Source: Copromyces sp. CBS 386.78
Taxonomy: Eukaryota; Ascomycota; Sordariomycetes; Sordariales; Sordariaceae
Length of the DNA: 64,000 nucleotides
Assembly (NCBI GenBank): GCA_030685235.1
Contig: MU839208.1
Coordinates: 62,001-126,000, forward strand
Reading direction: 5' to 3'
The notes under the pieces were generated by a model. It did no database searches. It was not told the DNA's origin and worked only from the letters and a program-made list of their open reading frames with translations. This document shows positions 1 to 12,976 of this stretch, piece after piece. A program made the position numbers and the translations under genes. Within the stretch, counting starts at the first letter, position 1; each line of letters starts with the position of its first letter.

Positions 1-2392
1 TGGGTAAAACCTTAACCCCAGGAACTAGTGAAGTCTGTTTGTCTCAAACGGCTTGCAGAGATTAGGAGCGATTCGACCAGCTTGACGAGTAAAGGTTTAC
101 TACAGGCTATTGAGTACCCATCGCGAGTCCGTCACCAGGTACCGCTGGGTCACTCCGTGATAGAAGCTCGAGGAGAAAATGCTCCGTGAATCTATATAGC
201 CGTGTAAAGGAAACAATAATCCCAGTTAGCTTGGCAAGCTTGACTTGACACAGGAACTGAGGTGGTTGGTTCCAATAACTAGGGTAGGTTTTGCAGAGCA
301 ACAGGCGTAATAAACGCCTTGCCTGGCAGTGGACGGATTGCATAACCGGGTCTCCGAGCACAACCATATTTCCTTAGTATACACCTCCCGAACAAGATCA
401 AAAAATGCATAATCATAGCTGATCCCAAGCAACAACGGAAGATATCTAAACACTTCACATTATCTCCCAACAGTTGAGCTACATTCGGAAATCACGAGAT
501 CCCCGTTCCAAACCAGGCTAGATCTGCAATCCATCTCTTTTAGTTGGTGGTAACATCCGCCATGAGGCGCTGGGCGTCGTCACGACAGCTGTCAAGAAGC
601 AAGCATGGTGCTTTGTGGCGGTGGTAACGTGAGAAAGAAAAGGGTGTGTAGGTTATAGGTTGCCATGGCGTGGCAGCACACACATATAAACACCACCAGG
701 GCATCGGGATGGGGATGCCTGATACTGACGCTGTGTTGGGAACAGACCGCAGATTCACAGATTGGAGTTGGATATCCTACTTGGGAAACTGAGTCCATGT
801 TTCTGTGATGGCATCAACCCACCGGATGTTTTTCACGAAAGTCAGAAGATCTTGTGAAATCACAACCGGTAAACCGATTGAACTGGGCCATTGAAGCGGC
901 CGTTGTGCGTGCGGCAATAGGCAGGTGTGCCTTCTGAATGGGTAAGGATGGAATGGACAGAACGGTCAGCACTCATCTGCAAGGTGGACGTGGACGTGAG
1001 CAGCTGATGTGAGGAGGCAGGAGGTAGGCGGATAGGCAGGCAGGAACCCAGGCACCCAGGCACCTACCTGCCTTCCAGGTTGACAGATCCTTTCCATGGC
1101 CGCCACTGTTTTCTGTCCCCGACTCGACCATCTGCCACCGAACTCAAAATTCTTGACATGTTGCACGGTGCCTGCATTGTGTTTCCCTAGCTTCAACATC
1201 AAATGAAAAACCCGAGCGAGGCGTCAAGGGCGCTGACGAACACGAGCCCGCTGCCCGCCATCACGAACAAACTCCTGTGTCGGGACACAGCAATTGGGAG
1301 GCTGAATCGTCCATTACTGCCCCTTTCACACCATCACCATTACCTTATGTCATGACGGAAACGTCATGTTGTGGTCGGTCAACCATCTTGTCAAACATCC
1401 CGAGAAACATGTTGACAGAGATCCTCGTGAAACCGCTTACGCCCGTCTACCTGCACCATTCAATCGACCCGTCCTGTCGGAAATCGAAAGTCGGAAGACC
1501 TCCCCCACGAACCCGAACCCGACCCGAGCTCTTGCGCGCGCGGCTACAAGCCACCGATACCACCCAATGACTTCCTGAATGGGAAGTGTTCACACCACCT
1601 TTTGCTCGAGTATCAGGCATTATACAACCCAAACTGGGAATAGGGTCCCCTCGGAGGGAATTGGGAAGTGGGATATTGACCACCTTGGTGAGTTGTCAGG
1701 CACGTGAGGGTCGCGATATGCTGCGCCCCGTTCCAAATCCTCTGGCGTGGGAAAATGGCTCAAGTCGGTTGATGATTGGGTGGGAATGGGAAAGGGACAG
1801 TTGAAGGAAACACCAAGGTCGGCAAGTGTCCGCACGCAGGAAACAAGGAAGCAAAAGAAAAGAACAATGCGGGCGTGGAAAATTAAAAAGGAGGAGACAA
1901 ACGCTTGTTAAATAACGAGACAAAAGATGAATCAGGATTCTGAAAGACGTCGGCTTCCCACCTACACTGACTCTTGTGCACATATCAGATCAACTCCTTG
2001 GTTTTCGGTTGCGAGAAGGTCAAAAGGGCTGTTGGGAAAGGGTCCAACATTTGCTCTCGTTGGCCGATGGGGACTGGAGAGCTCCCATGTCTGCAAGTCT
2101 CTACCATCACAATTGCACGCTCAAGGAAATCACTTGACGTAAAGGGGAGGGAAGGGCAAATTTAGGCGGTCACAGGGCAGGACTGTTCAAGCTCCAAAGC
2201 GAGGTTGCGCAACGTTGACAGCAAACTTCATCAGACATCATATTACAGATGAGTGTCCGTTCTAGAGGCACGCAAGCGAGTTCTGGGTGGGCATTAGTTT
2301 TTGACGCGGGCTAAGGACGATGAACCAAGCTCCAAACTCCGATAACCAAAGCGACCATCAAACCAAAACACCAAGAAGCCACCATCCAAACA
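1..2392. other. Intergenic region, no gene recognised
   Basis: I see no convincing coding region here on either strand. The open frames are under 100 codons, overlap each other and show no recognisable motif or plausible exon chain. The composition is ordinary (not AT-rich), so RIP is not involved. It probably contains the end or the regulatory region of a gene lying outside the window. Confidence 0.5.
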
Positions 2393-3828
2393 TCACCACT
2401 CCAACCCAGGTCCACCGCACCCACCACCCCCACTACCGACGCTCTCAACCAATTTCTTCCCAACCTCCCTTCCCGCCTCGCTGGTGCCGGGCTTCCCCCC
2501 CCCTCCGCCCCTTCTTCCCCTCCATTCCCTTCCTCTTATTCAAGTCATCCAAGTCCCCAAACTGCCCATCACCCGCTTCGCCCTTTTCCACCATCCACTT
2601 CTTCGTCCCCAACTCCCTGTCCAGTTCTTCGACGGGGGGCAGCTTGATGTACACCATGCCGTCTTCGCGTTCTTCAACGTCAAAAGTGGCAATGGACAGC
2701 TCGCTATTATTCTTACAGAAGCCCGAGGTGAGCGAGAAGTTCTGCTTGTGGAAAGGGCAGGAGATATAAGGTGAGGGGCCTTGGGGGTTGGGTTGAAGAT
2801 GTGGGTGAATGGGGAGGGGAGGTTGATGGCGATGAAGACGAGGGAGTGTGAGGTGGTGAAGGCGGCAGCGTGGCATCCGAGCAAGAAGATGCCGACGGCT
2901 CGGTACCAACCAAACCGTCAGACAAGGCAAACGTACGCGAATAAGGACACATCTGCTGAAAGGCGTAATACTTCTTCCCCTTTATCCGCCAGACAGCAAG
3001 CTGGGTATCACCGCGCTTGATACTAGCGCTGATCCCGTTGGGCAAGTTGTCTGCTCCCTTGAAATAAGACGATTCGAGAACGGGTTGCCAAGTGGTTGAC
3101 TACCACTTGTCTCTCAGCCCCTTGAAGTCAGCTTTAGCTGAGCCTCCTTCGTCTTCGCGAGGCCACATCACCGGCCTTTCCTGCCCACGGTCAATCTCCA
3201 CTTCCATAGGCGGCTGTCCCTCGTCGGTATTAGCAAACTGCTTGAACCGCTCTTGCATGGCCGGGTTGTTTATAGCTTCGGCCCACTCGTCGAAGTAACT
3301 GTCTACCAGCTCTTGCATCTGAGCTTCAAGCGAAGCGCAGATGCCGAGCCGGTCGTCGAGGATGACTTCGCGGAGGTAGTCGATGCCTCCCAGAAGGGCT
3401 TCGAGCCAGCGCGCGGTGCGTTGAAGTTTGTCGGCGGTGCGGATGTAGAATATGAGGAAACGGTCGATGATGGGGATGACGTCGGTGGGAGGCACGTCTT
3501 TGGCGAGGAGGATGGAGTGTTTGGGAGTCGTGCCGCCGTTGCCGCAGATGATGATATTGAATCCCAGGGGAAGGTAACGTGGGGGGTTGATGCGACGAAA
3601 TCTGTTTTGACGTTTCTTTTTGCCCGCGGACTTGTTTGTTTTGTTGATGATGCTTGACGGTTCATTTGATCTGACTTCCATGTCTCCGGCAGTCAATCCG
3701 GCTACTGCAGGTGGTACAGTCCCGGGATCTCGGTTTCTTTTCACAGCCGACATTTGGTCTGAACGTTCCGAATGTTTTCCATTGTCGTACCTGGCTTCTA
3801 CACAATAGTAGGCCCATATGTCCATCAC
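2393..3828 (-). pseudogene. nit-6: Nitrite reductase C-terminal remnant (nit-6 relic)
   Basis: The minus strand encodes the last third of an assimilatory NAD(P)H nitrite reductase, the enzyme that reduces nitrite to ammonium. The siroheme-domain stretch with CGNGGTTPKH and RFLIFYIRTADKLQR (about 3370-3565) is followed by the Rieske domain. There is no room for the roughly 900 N-terminal residues, because the ceramidase stop codon lies only 105 bp upstream. Lesions: an in-frame TAG at about 3090 (DKW*STTWQPV, as expected from CAG to TAG); the first Rieske CxH motif reads CPY instead of CPH at about 2950 (CAC to TAC); a frame change between about 2905 and 2775 before the intact second motif CPFH; and a second frame change in a G run at about 2495-2506, after which KPGTSEAGREVGKKL runs to a stop at 2393. 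The 5' 75 or so codons (about 3600-3828) resemble no nitrite reductase block I know. It is surely non-functional as an enzyme; a short intron across the first frame change is possible. Confidence 0.85.
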
Positions 3829-3932
3829 CCTGCCATATCATCCCATCATATCTTTCATCTCATTACTTCCCAATCCCCCATCGCCTCCAAGTCACCCACC
3901 GCTTCATCTTTTCCCTACCTATCCTTCCGTCC

Positions 3933-6368
3933 TTACGTGAGTTTAAAGTCCCTACTCACCCCCTCAAAACCCGTCATCTGCCCCGTCCCCGCCTTCTTCG
4001 CATCCCCGTAATACCTAATCCTATACGTTCCCACTCCATCGTCTCCCTCCCCATTACTCTCCGTCCTAGTCTCCCACTTCATCGTCACCTCACTATACCC
4101 AAGTAACCCATTCGTCCTCTTCCATTCGTACGTCAAGTTCCAATCCTCGTCACTCCTAACCTGCGTCCACGTCTTCCCGTCACTTCCCAGTTTCTCGACC
4201 GCTGCGTAAGTACCTTCCAGTCGCAGATTATTGCGGGGGTTAGCGCCCTGGAAAACGGCGCTGATGACGCTGCCGCGGGTGTAAGAGGAGGAGGGCTGGG
4301 TGATGCATGTCCCAAAGGGCTTGGAAGGTGGTGCGCCGTCGTAAACTACGCCGGCGATGAAGGAGAGGGAGTTCTCCCTGTTGTCGGGCGGGCTGGGGCC
4401 CGGGGGTGGGGAGCTGGTTGATGAGGGGGAGAGATAGGGAAGGGCGGAGAGAGTGAGGTTGATGTATGCTGGCAGCTCGTATTGGCCGAAGAGCGTGCTG
4501 GCGCCTTCGTAGCGCTGGATGGCGTATTCTTCGGGGGTGGTGACGTAGTGGGAGTAGGTGTTGGCGGGACCGCCCAGGACGACGACGGGGTCGGTGTCGC
4601 CGGTAAGCTTTTGCTTTTTGGCGGCCTCTTTGACGGCGTTACGCCAGCGACGGCCGGACATGGTGGTTGCTTCGGAGGGGGAGATGATCATGAAAAGTTG
4701 CCCGACGCGGAGGGATTGGACGTCGATGATGTTGGGCGTCCAGGGGTAGGGGAGGTCCATCTCGCCGACATCGAGTAGGATAGGCTTGGGCTTTTGGCAG
4801 GCCGTTTGCGAAGCGGAGGGAACTCGTAGGAGACCGCCCACGACGGACCAGAACGGATTATTGGGAGCGCCAGAGTCACCCTGGGTAAAGTCAAAAGCGC
4901 CAGGACCATCCGTGGTGCCAGCAGCGAAAGAGTGACCAAGAGCAGCAGGGCAGGTCTGGACCTCGGTGCCATTGTCAAGGTTAAACTTGTAGTACCGCAT
5001 ATCGTGGAAGTAGTGGAACGACCTGACAGTTGGGCCAACAACTGGCGTCGAGGAAGAATCAAGCGAGGTCTATACATTGTCAGTAAGAGGTTCCCAGAAT
5101 CAAAAGACAGCACACTTACCCAAACATTCTTGGCCCCAGCATACTGCTTCCTCCCAATCTCATAACAACTGCTGATACCCTTATCCAGTTTTGTGAAAAG
5201 CGGTCCCCTTCCACGACAAGCCTGCACCTTGCCATCGGCACAAGTGCTGCTTTCAAAATCACAGGCAGCACCAGAACCGTCATCGCAAAAGGCGCCCAGC
5301 GTGTTCGGCGTGGTATCGCCCACGTTCGCCTGAGAAAACCCAGCAACGAAGCCGTCAGCAGCATGATTGCCATCACGCTTTGCATATTGTTCAAATAAGT
5401 AAGCGGCTACCCCTTTGTTGTCGCCGTTTACAAGCGTGTTGTTCTGGTAGACAGATGTGCCGTGAACGGGGTACCAGGTCAAAACACCAACGCTCTTCAG
5501 GTCGGAAGCTCTCCGGAACCGGAGTAGAGTCAAGGTCTTGTCGGTGTTAAAGGGGTATTTGGCTCGCTCGGATTCGGGGTTGGCGAGATAGGCAGAAGGA
5601 CTGCGATTACTGGTTCCGTCGTTGATGTCGGTTGTTCCGATGTCGAGGTAGCCCTATTCCAGTTAGTCCTGTCTGCCCCAACACGTATAATCGGGATGGC
5701 AATAGTACCTCCTGAAGAGACTCATGCGCCCTCTTAATCGACAACACAGCACCATCCACAATAGCCTGATAACTCTGCTTGCTGAACCCCAGCGTCGTAA
5801 TCTGCGGCAGCAAGTAATTCAACCAAGCGCCCGGCCCAGAATGGGAGTGCGTCCCCGTAAGCGCAATGTTGCTCTGGCCATAAACGGAGTACTCATCCCC
5901 CATAGCCTTCAGCGCATCAAGAACACCATTGCGAACAGCCGTGTCTCCGCTGAGGGTATCAAGCACGATATACACGACGCGATGTTTGGGGTTCTTGGTC
6001 TCACCAATGATGAAAGCGCGCGAGTACAAGCGCTGGCGCAAACCGCTTCCGACCTGGCTGGTGTCCGCATACCCGCCAAAGCCGATCTCGACAACCGGGC
6101 CGGTGACGTCGGCCTTTCCGACGCCGATCAGGTACTTGTCGCCGAGAGGAGCATCGTCCCGCGGTTCGGACTGGGGCTTTACGCGCTGGGCATGTTCGAT
6201 GCGCTGGGCTAGCTTCCGGGAGTGTAGCTCGGAGGAGGGGCCGAACTGGGCGATGCCGAGAGCGGCGAGAATGAAGAAGGAGACGACGGAGACGGCGATG
6301 GTTATGAGGCGTCTTGGACTGGGAGGCGCCATGCCGCCGCGACGGTGTTGTTGTTGGTAGTAAGGCAT
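3933..6368 (-). CDS. Neutral ceramidase, membrane-anchored
   Basis: Neutral/alkaline non-lysosomal ceramidase, which hydrolyses ceramide to sphingosine and fatty acid. Model: exons 6368-5709, 5653-5120 and 5069-3933; introns start GTACTA and GTAAGT and end TAG; the total is 776 aa in one frame. Residues about 20-42 form a single membrane segment (signal anchor), so the catalytic part would lie in the secretory lumen or outside the cell. The N-terminal half carries the family blocks DVTGPVVEIGFGGYAD, LTGTHSHSGPGAWLNYL and WYPVHGTS with their metal-binding histidines. The C-terminal half has the immunoglobulin-like domain with YEWKRTN and MKWETR. In the active-site hexapeptide the sequence reads NVGDTTPN; the family consensus is GDVSPN with a catalytic serine, so a threonine stands in that position here. 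The gene lies directly upstream of the nitrite reductase relic on the same strand. Confidence 0.93.
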
Positions 6369-8166
6369 CTTGCGATGCTGTCTACCTGTGCCTGGGATGT
6401 GTTAGTGGAGGTCTGATTCGGAGAAGAGAGATGGATGTCTCAGAAGAGCATGTTTCTATATACCTTTGAACAAGAAGACTTGGGACAATGTCGATCAAGA
6501 ACACTAATTATCTCTATTCCTCGGGGGAAGCTTGGTATCTATACCCATCTATTCTCTTAGTGTATAGGCGAATATCTCCCCGCACGAATAGATCGAAACG
6601 TGGGTAGGGAGGCCACTTGACAGCAACAGTACGTGCCAGTACCATTCCGGGTCTGTTGATCAGGCATCTTGCCAAGTTTGCGTTGCGTTCGTGCACCGCA
6701 ACATCTTTCTGCGTTTTTGGAGGGCTGCTGCAACGCGACGCTACAAACATACCTCTACGGTACTTCAATAAGGTGGCCACCATGCTTGTTCCTGGGCATG
6801 CGGTTCCTGGGCAGAAGCAATTCCGAAAGCTATAAAGTTGGTTCATTGCTCAAGAGCCAATCACCGCCGTATGCCTCGACCGCAAGACATGGTTGGCAGA
6901 ACTTCTTTTCCTGGCGGGAGATTTGAGGAGATTGGATTTTGTGCTGTCACGTCGAAAACAACTCGGGTATCACGAGGGCCTGTGTGTGTTGAGGTTGTAT
7001 ATTTCGGATCACGACCTGGATTGAGGAAGAGGTGTGGGTGGCACTGCGTCTAGCCGTTGAGATTCCCTTCTTCCTTTCGCAGCAGGTTCGGTTGTGGGAG
7101 GAGGCACGCGAGGAGGAGGGCGAGGAGAAGGACGAGCTGAGAGGGCAACCCATTGATACTAGACAGTATTCCTCCCTGCCGAGGGGCCAGCAATAAATTG
7201 GTTGATCAAGAGAGGGACGTTGAAACAAGGTTGCAGAAAACCAGAAAAAGATCATTAATAGATCAACTAGCCAGGCACACACTGACGAAAGCCGATAGCA
7301 GACCTAATACCGATGCAGTTTAGCGTGTGGGGATGCCCCTGCATGACGTAGCGGAACGAACGGGCAGTCACAGGGCCGGTCCTCAGGGCACTCAGGCGGG
7401 CTGTTTTAGCGGATCACCCACCTGAACATCAACTGTGCAACACCTCCTCAACTTTCCAACGCCAACCTCAACTTTATCTTGGATCTTGTGTAACACAAAA
7501 CGAGACATCCTCGGGATTATCAACGAGCTGAGAGAGTATCCCTTGTTGTTGGTTGCCACACCCAGTAAGTTTCTGCGAAGGTGGTATAAATCTCTGCTCG
7601 CATTTGCTTGGAAGGTGCCTTTTTCTTTCCCTACATTTTGAGGCTTTGGGGAACGAAAGTTGTCAGCGGATAGTTGGTGGAAACGCTCTGCTTCCTTTTT
7701 TGGTTTTCTAATATCATTCTATAGTAACTCTGGCTCAACGTGAGTCAAGATGACCCGTGGAGTACGAGGACATCTGTCCAGTTTTGTCCTGAGACTGGGG
7801 GCATCTCGCAGATCACCCTTCATGTCCAAATATCGACATTCTTGTAAACTGCTACCACTTCCCTAACCCCAAGTGGTTCCTCCCTGCGGGATGGCATCAA
7901 TATAGAGCCAGCATTACAGCTCCAATTCCGAGCAGTATCTTCTTTGAGAAGACACGTAGATGTGTAAATAGCACGCCAGTATGGCGGCTCCCAATCCCAT
8001 CCATCACTCCGGCACCAGACTCATCCTCGAATATCTCTCGGACATATGAGCCAGTGCCTCGCTTTGAAATGGCAAAGGAAAGAAAAAGAAAAAGAAAAAA
8101 GGAAAAGAAAAGGAAAAAAAAAAAAAAAAAATATCGTCAACAGGAAGGAAAAGGCAGAATGGCATC
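6369..8166. other. Intergenic region between ceramidase and GTPase genes
   Basis: The ceramidase promoter and the 3' flank of the GTPase gene should lie here. I see no gene. The only marked sequence feature is a purine-rich stretch of repeated GAAAA units and an A run at about 8075-8130, just beyond the GTPase stop codon. Confidence 0.5.
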
Positions 8167-11100
8167 TTAAAAGGTCTCATCTACCCTGACATCTTCGTCC
8201 TCCTCCTCATCGTCATCTCCCTCACCCGATTCACTCTCATCTTCCCTTGTCCCGGTTTTGTTTTCGTTATCGCCCTCCTCATGGCAATAGTCGTGAGGCA
8301 TATCCCAGGTCTGAACACTGCACTGTCTCTTGGCCAGCTTGGGTGCGTGCCAGTCCGTGGTCCACTGCAAAATGGACGCTCCCAGGCGCTGCTGGAAGCT
8401 TGCTTCCTGGTCCGACATCTCTTGATTCTCGTTGTTACTGTTTACCGCATCCAGATTTCCGAGCAAAAGAGCGATGTGATTAGATACTTTGTCACAGCCT
8501 TCGGCTGCGATTTGTGCGAAGCTGCCGGGTAGTAGCTCAAGCGCTACGCGATGCTTGTTCTTCATGCGATTGTAACCGCGGTAAAACATGTTCTCGCTGA
8601 ACTTTCGCACATTTGTCTGCAAATATTTGCGACGCTCGCGGTATGAGTTGATCCCTTGATATCTTGCGGTTAGCCTATTCCGGATGGAAAAGGGCGGCTA
8701 AAACAGCATTGGAATTTACTTACCTTTGATTTGCAGACAACCATCAAATAAGGGCTCCAGTTGGCTTTTCACTGACGTCTTGAACTCCGGGTGAATCATG
8801 GACGAAAAGTCTGTGAACTGCTTCAGTGTTTCCCGGACCCTGTCACGGATCTCTTTCTCAATGTTCAAAAGTGTTGGCCTGCAACTTCTGATATGAGGCG
8901 TAATACTCGCTGCCGCGGTGTTGACTTCGCTCTCCAGCTCGTCGATATATTTCCTCCAGATATCATGTACATCCTTCATGGTTTGTATCTCTGTATGTGG
9001 GATTTCGTGCCTGAACACATTATCCCAGTTGGGCAAAGTACTTTCAAGGAGAGGGACAACACTAAACGTGGTCAGCTTAGACGATCTGCGGGTTGACTTG
9101 AGTAATGGTCACTCACAGTGTCTCTGGGAAGTTATACTCCAGTGCCTCCGGCGTTCTCGTCTTATGCGGGCCCCCCTTGCGCTTGAGGATCGCAGCGAAT
9201 GTAGCCCAGTGCATGAAGACTGTCGACGATTTGATGTCAGGATATTTGCATCCCCAACGAGCTGCCACCATTGCCGATTTCTTCCGGCAATCCTTCTGCC
9301 CTTTGAACTGGTCGACAAATGGGTCCAGCTTGCGGACTCTTTCCGACCCATTCGTCAATATGTCCTCCAATTTCTACAAGTATTGTTAGCATTTGGCGTC
9401 TTCAATAAGAGGTGTGAATAAGCCTACTTTGGTATATTTGATATGTGTCAAGGACAACCTGTTCTCCACCATTGATCGAGAGAATACAATCACGCGTCCC
9501 CCCGAGTCAACTTTTGCACATCTCTGGATGCCACTCAGCAGTCTCCTTAGAATGTTAAGAACCGCATCCAAGTGCGCTTCACGGTGAGCCAGTACTGCAT
9601 TCTCGAGCCAGTGGCGAAGATGAGGTATACCGGTGTATCTCTTAGTTGGGAAGCCCAGTGGCTTCCTGCCCTTGAGATGGTCGCGAAATGCGGTGGCACA
9701 AACCGAGATCACTTCGACAGCATCGTCTGTAGCGGATGAAAGTGTGTTCCCCTGCTGCTTGAGAACTCTCTGTTGGTTTCTGAGATTCTCTGTGATACGC
9801 GTCGCAATGTGTTCGTGGCGCATCCTAACGCATGTCCAGAAGACTCTCCCGTTTTGTTCGGCCAGCTTGGCATCAATTTCCCTCTTGACTGCCGACGCTC
9901 GCTGAATTTGCTTTCTCCTGGCGGCAATGGGACTGTTCAGGGCCCTGTTTTTGGATCTTGCTGCGTCCACCTTGCTCTGCCAGGTCTTGTCTATATGTTT
10001 CGGCGGTTAGATTGTTCGATCCTGCGAAAAAAAAAAAAAGGCCAAAAGATAGAGCAAATTGGCCACTCACCATTCGCCAACAATTTCCTTGTCTTACGAT
10101 TTGGAGGCTTGAGGGCAGCCAAATCGCGCTTTGTCTTCTCCTTCTGGACCATCAACTTGTTGAACATCTTTTCCTCCGTGCGAAGCTGTGCCTCGATTAT
10201 TGCAGACTGCTTGGTCAAGCTCTTGATACCAGCAATGTCCTCTTGGAGAGCATCGTCTACTTTTGCTTCTCGAGACCCCTTGCAGAAAACATCACAATCG
10301 ATGTCGTCCATTTGTGAAACCACGACGCAGAACTTCTGCTTCCCAAATCTTCCGTCCAGTTGCATCCGCAAGGTCTGATACTTGCTCATTAATTGAACTC
10401 CGGTTTTCTCGTCGATTGCTCGACGCGCAGGGGTAGCGATGATGGTAACTTCCAGTTTATGGTAGAACTGCTCGGCCACTTCAGCCCGGCTTTCCACAGA
10501 GTCCGATAAACCGGGGAGATCAACGAGTGTAATCCCGTGCTTGAGAATGTCGGCCTTGACAGATAACCTCACTTCCTTTACCAAAGGCCATACCTTGAAA
10601 CCAGCGTTGGTGGGCGAGGAGTCGATGTAAGGTTTGATTCGATCGGAGAACTCATCAATGTCTGCTGAATAAATTGTTTGGGTGGTGCCGAAAGTTTCAG
10701 AACATCCTTGTCCGATTCGATCAATGAGGTAGGATCGTGTTCCTTGAGGCTGAACCTTTCGAGCCCCCATACAGCCAGGATTTTCTTTAGGCCTTCTTCG
10801 ATGGCGCGCTCCGTCTCGGCCATCTCGATCATTAAATCCTCGTAATCTTCGGCTTCACTGTCATCATTATTGAGTCCGTCATCGTTCATCAATGTGAAGA
10901 TTTCCTCCAGCTCCTTTTTCATGTCATCCATAGATCGGAAATCAACCTCGGCGATGAACATGTGATTCGGGTCATTGTCGCTGTTCCAAGAAACTTTGCA
11001 AGCGCATGACGTCGATGCTTCCGAGTTGCTTGCTGGTAGGAGTTCCGGCATTTCCAGAAGCATGTTAAGAATGGTGCTCTTTCCCGCGCCTGTTGCACCC

Positions 11101-11524
11101 GCAACGCCCACGAGTATTTCGTACGCCCGATGTTTGTCTTGTACTTTGTCTATTATTGCCAGTCAGAACAGGTGTGTCTCCATGGTCTCACTTCGAACTC
11201 ACCAATCTCTGTAATCCATGATTGAATCTCTTTGCCAAAAATACTTCGTGAATGAGCGCCGACCATCAAGGGCTTTTTGTCCTTGACCGCAGAGCAGATA
11301 TCACCACACAGAACTGCCGCATTCTTCAGGGCGTCCTCGACTGCTTGTTGTTTCAAATCGACCCGGTGGTGGATATCGTCATCTTTGCAAGCAGCCCAGG
11401 CAATTGGTAGTTGTTTGTCGTCTTCGTGAAGCACGGGATGTCTTACTGAGTTGCACAGCTCGAGCAATGGTTCGTCCGTCTCTTCCGTGCCAGCTCTTGT
11501 AGAGCGGCGTATTGAGGGAGACAT
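8167..11524 (-). CDS. Dynamin/SLIP-GC-like large GTPase with a frameshift
   Basis: Large GTPase of the dynamin superfamily, closest in my reading to fungal SLIP-GC-like nuclear GTPases. Exons: 11524-11203, 11149-10071, 9990-9428, 9373-9117, 9061-8724, 8654-8167. The G1 loop GATGAGKST lies at residue about 129, G3 is DLPGL at about 10515-10530, and SQMDD fits the G4 position. Long helical, coiled-coil-like segments follow, and the tail is very acidic (EGDDDEEEDED). All exon junctions keep frame except inside exon 2: the frame reading DKDVLKLSAPP must shift to the one reading FGTTQTIYSADIDEFSD at about 10690-10695 (minus strand AAACTTTCGG). A single lost T in that run would explain it, and exons 1+2 are exactly one base short of the phase needed at the next donor. 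The rest of the frame is free of stops, so this is a recent mutation or a sequence error. Confidence 0.82.
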
Positions 11525-12976
11525 GGTTGCTGATTCTTTGGCAGCAGCTCAACGTTATGGTCGTTGTGAACTTGGCTTGGCGGGGTCGGTAACGTTCAGC
11601 ACAACGATGGGGCCTTGGCAATAGAAAAACCGAGTTGGAATGAGAACTGGAAATGCTGAACTGAGGAATGGATCAGAAAAGGATGTTGTTGTTGCAGAAG
11701 AATGGAGAATCAAGGAGAATCGAGGAGAAGTAGCGGAGAAGAGATACCTAAATAGTTCTTGGGTCATCGCAAGGTATTTATGATAAGCGGGTGGATTAAG
11801 GCGAGAGAATACTCAGATGAGACGACAGGAAAATAAGTACTTGATTTTGTGCCAGAAGGTTGGGACGAATACAAGAAGAAGGTCCTTACTACTCTCTTTT
11901 TTCCGAGTACAAACACTCTGCTCTTGTCCAACGAAGCTAACTCGTCTCTGGCTACAGCAGGCACCTGGTATGATGAAAGCCGTGTCTGTACAGCTGACCT
12001 TCGACAAATTTGTCAAGTTGAACTCTAAAAAGAGGTGATAGGAGCCAACATGTATAGTTCAGACGGCTGCGTACCTTTGCGCCCGTTGTTGCCAAGACTT
12101 GCTCTTGGGATGAAGAGGCTGCCTCGGCTCAATGATGCCGTGAAGTGTTTTGCGGTTTCATCTGGAGTGCTCAGTTGCAAAGATTCCCTGTACTGTGATA
12201 GAGGACGGAAAGAGAGATAGATATGGTAATCGGACAGAATCAGCTTCGCAGCGGTGTATTAGATGACTACTTTAGTGGTTAGTGACCAACTGCGTTCGTG
12301 GTCTGTGCAAGCGCTTGCTAAGAAAAGTATGGGACTTACCTATTGTGCCAAAGCAAAGCCTTGCAAGTTTCGCCAAGAGAGTCTTTCTCCGCTGGATAAG
12401 AAGCCATAGTTTGGTTTGGTTTGCCTCCCCTCCAACCCGGCAGACAGCCGCTTAAGAAGACATCAAGGTCCATGAGAGCGGTGAGCAGTTCAGACGACTC
12501 CAGGGAAACTTCCAGGCGAGTTTAAGTAACAACAGATGAAATGATATAGTATGAGAAAGACCACACTCAAGCAGAGATCGGAGGCCAGAAAAGCGCAGAC
12601 TCGAGAACCAGACGGATGTAGATGTCACCTTTTACCTGAAAGAGTCATGTTAGCCTCACGTCGCACAATTTCAGCCTGTCACTTCACAATGATTACTCAC
12701 TAACAGCGCATTGTGTTCCGACACGCTCAGATATTGCCAGATGTCGGGGGTTGGAGGGCAGGGCAAAAATAGCCGATTAACCCCTTCATATAAAAGAAAT
12801 GCATATGTCCGCCGTTAGAAGCTTTTAACATAATTACGGCTGCTGCCGGTTCAAAGAACAATAAGACAAACCTAACAGTGCATACCCGATTTCACAGCAA
12901 AGACACAACAGTATCTCCACTCGGCCGTGAATTGATCCTGAAATATTCGACATAGTTGCAGAAATGTTTATGTCGA
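11525..12976. other. Intergenic region, no gene recognised
   Basis: It lies between the start of the GTPase gene and the stop of the next minus-strand gene. Open frames are short and overlapping, with no motif and no exon chain that I could join. It likely holds the GTPase promoter and 5' leader. Confidence 0.45.
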
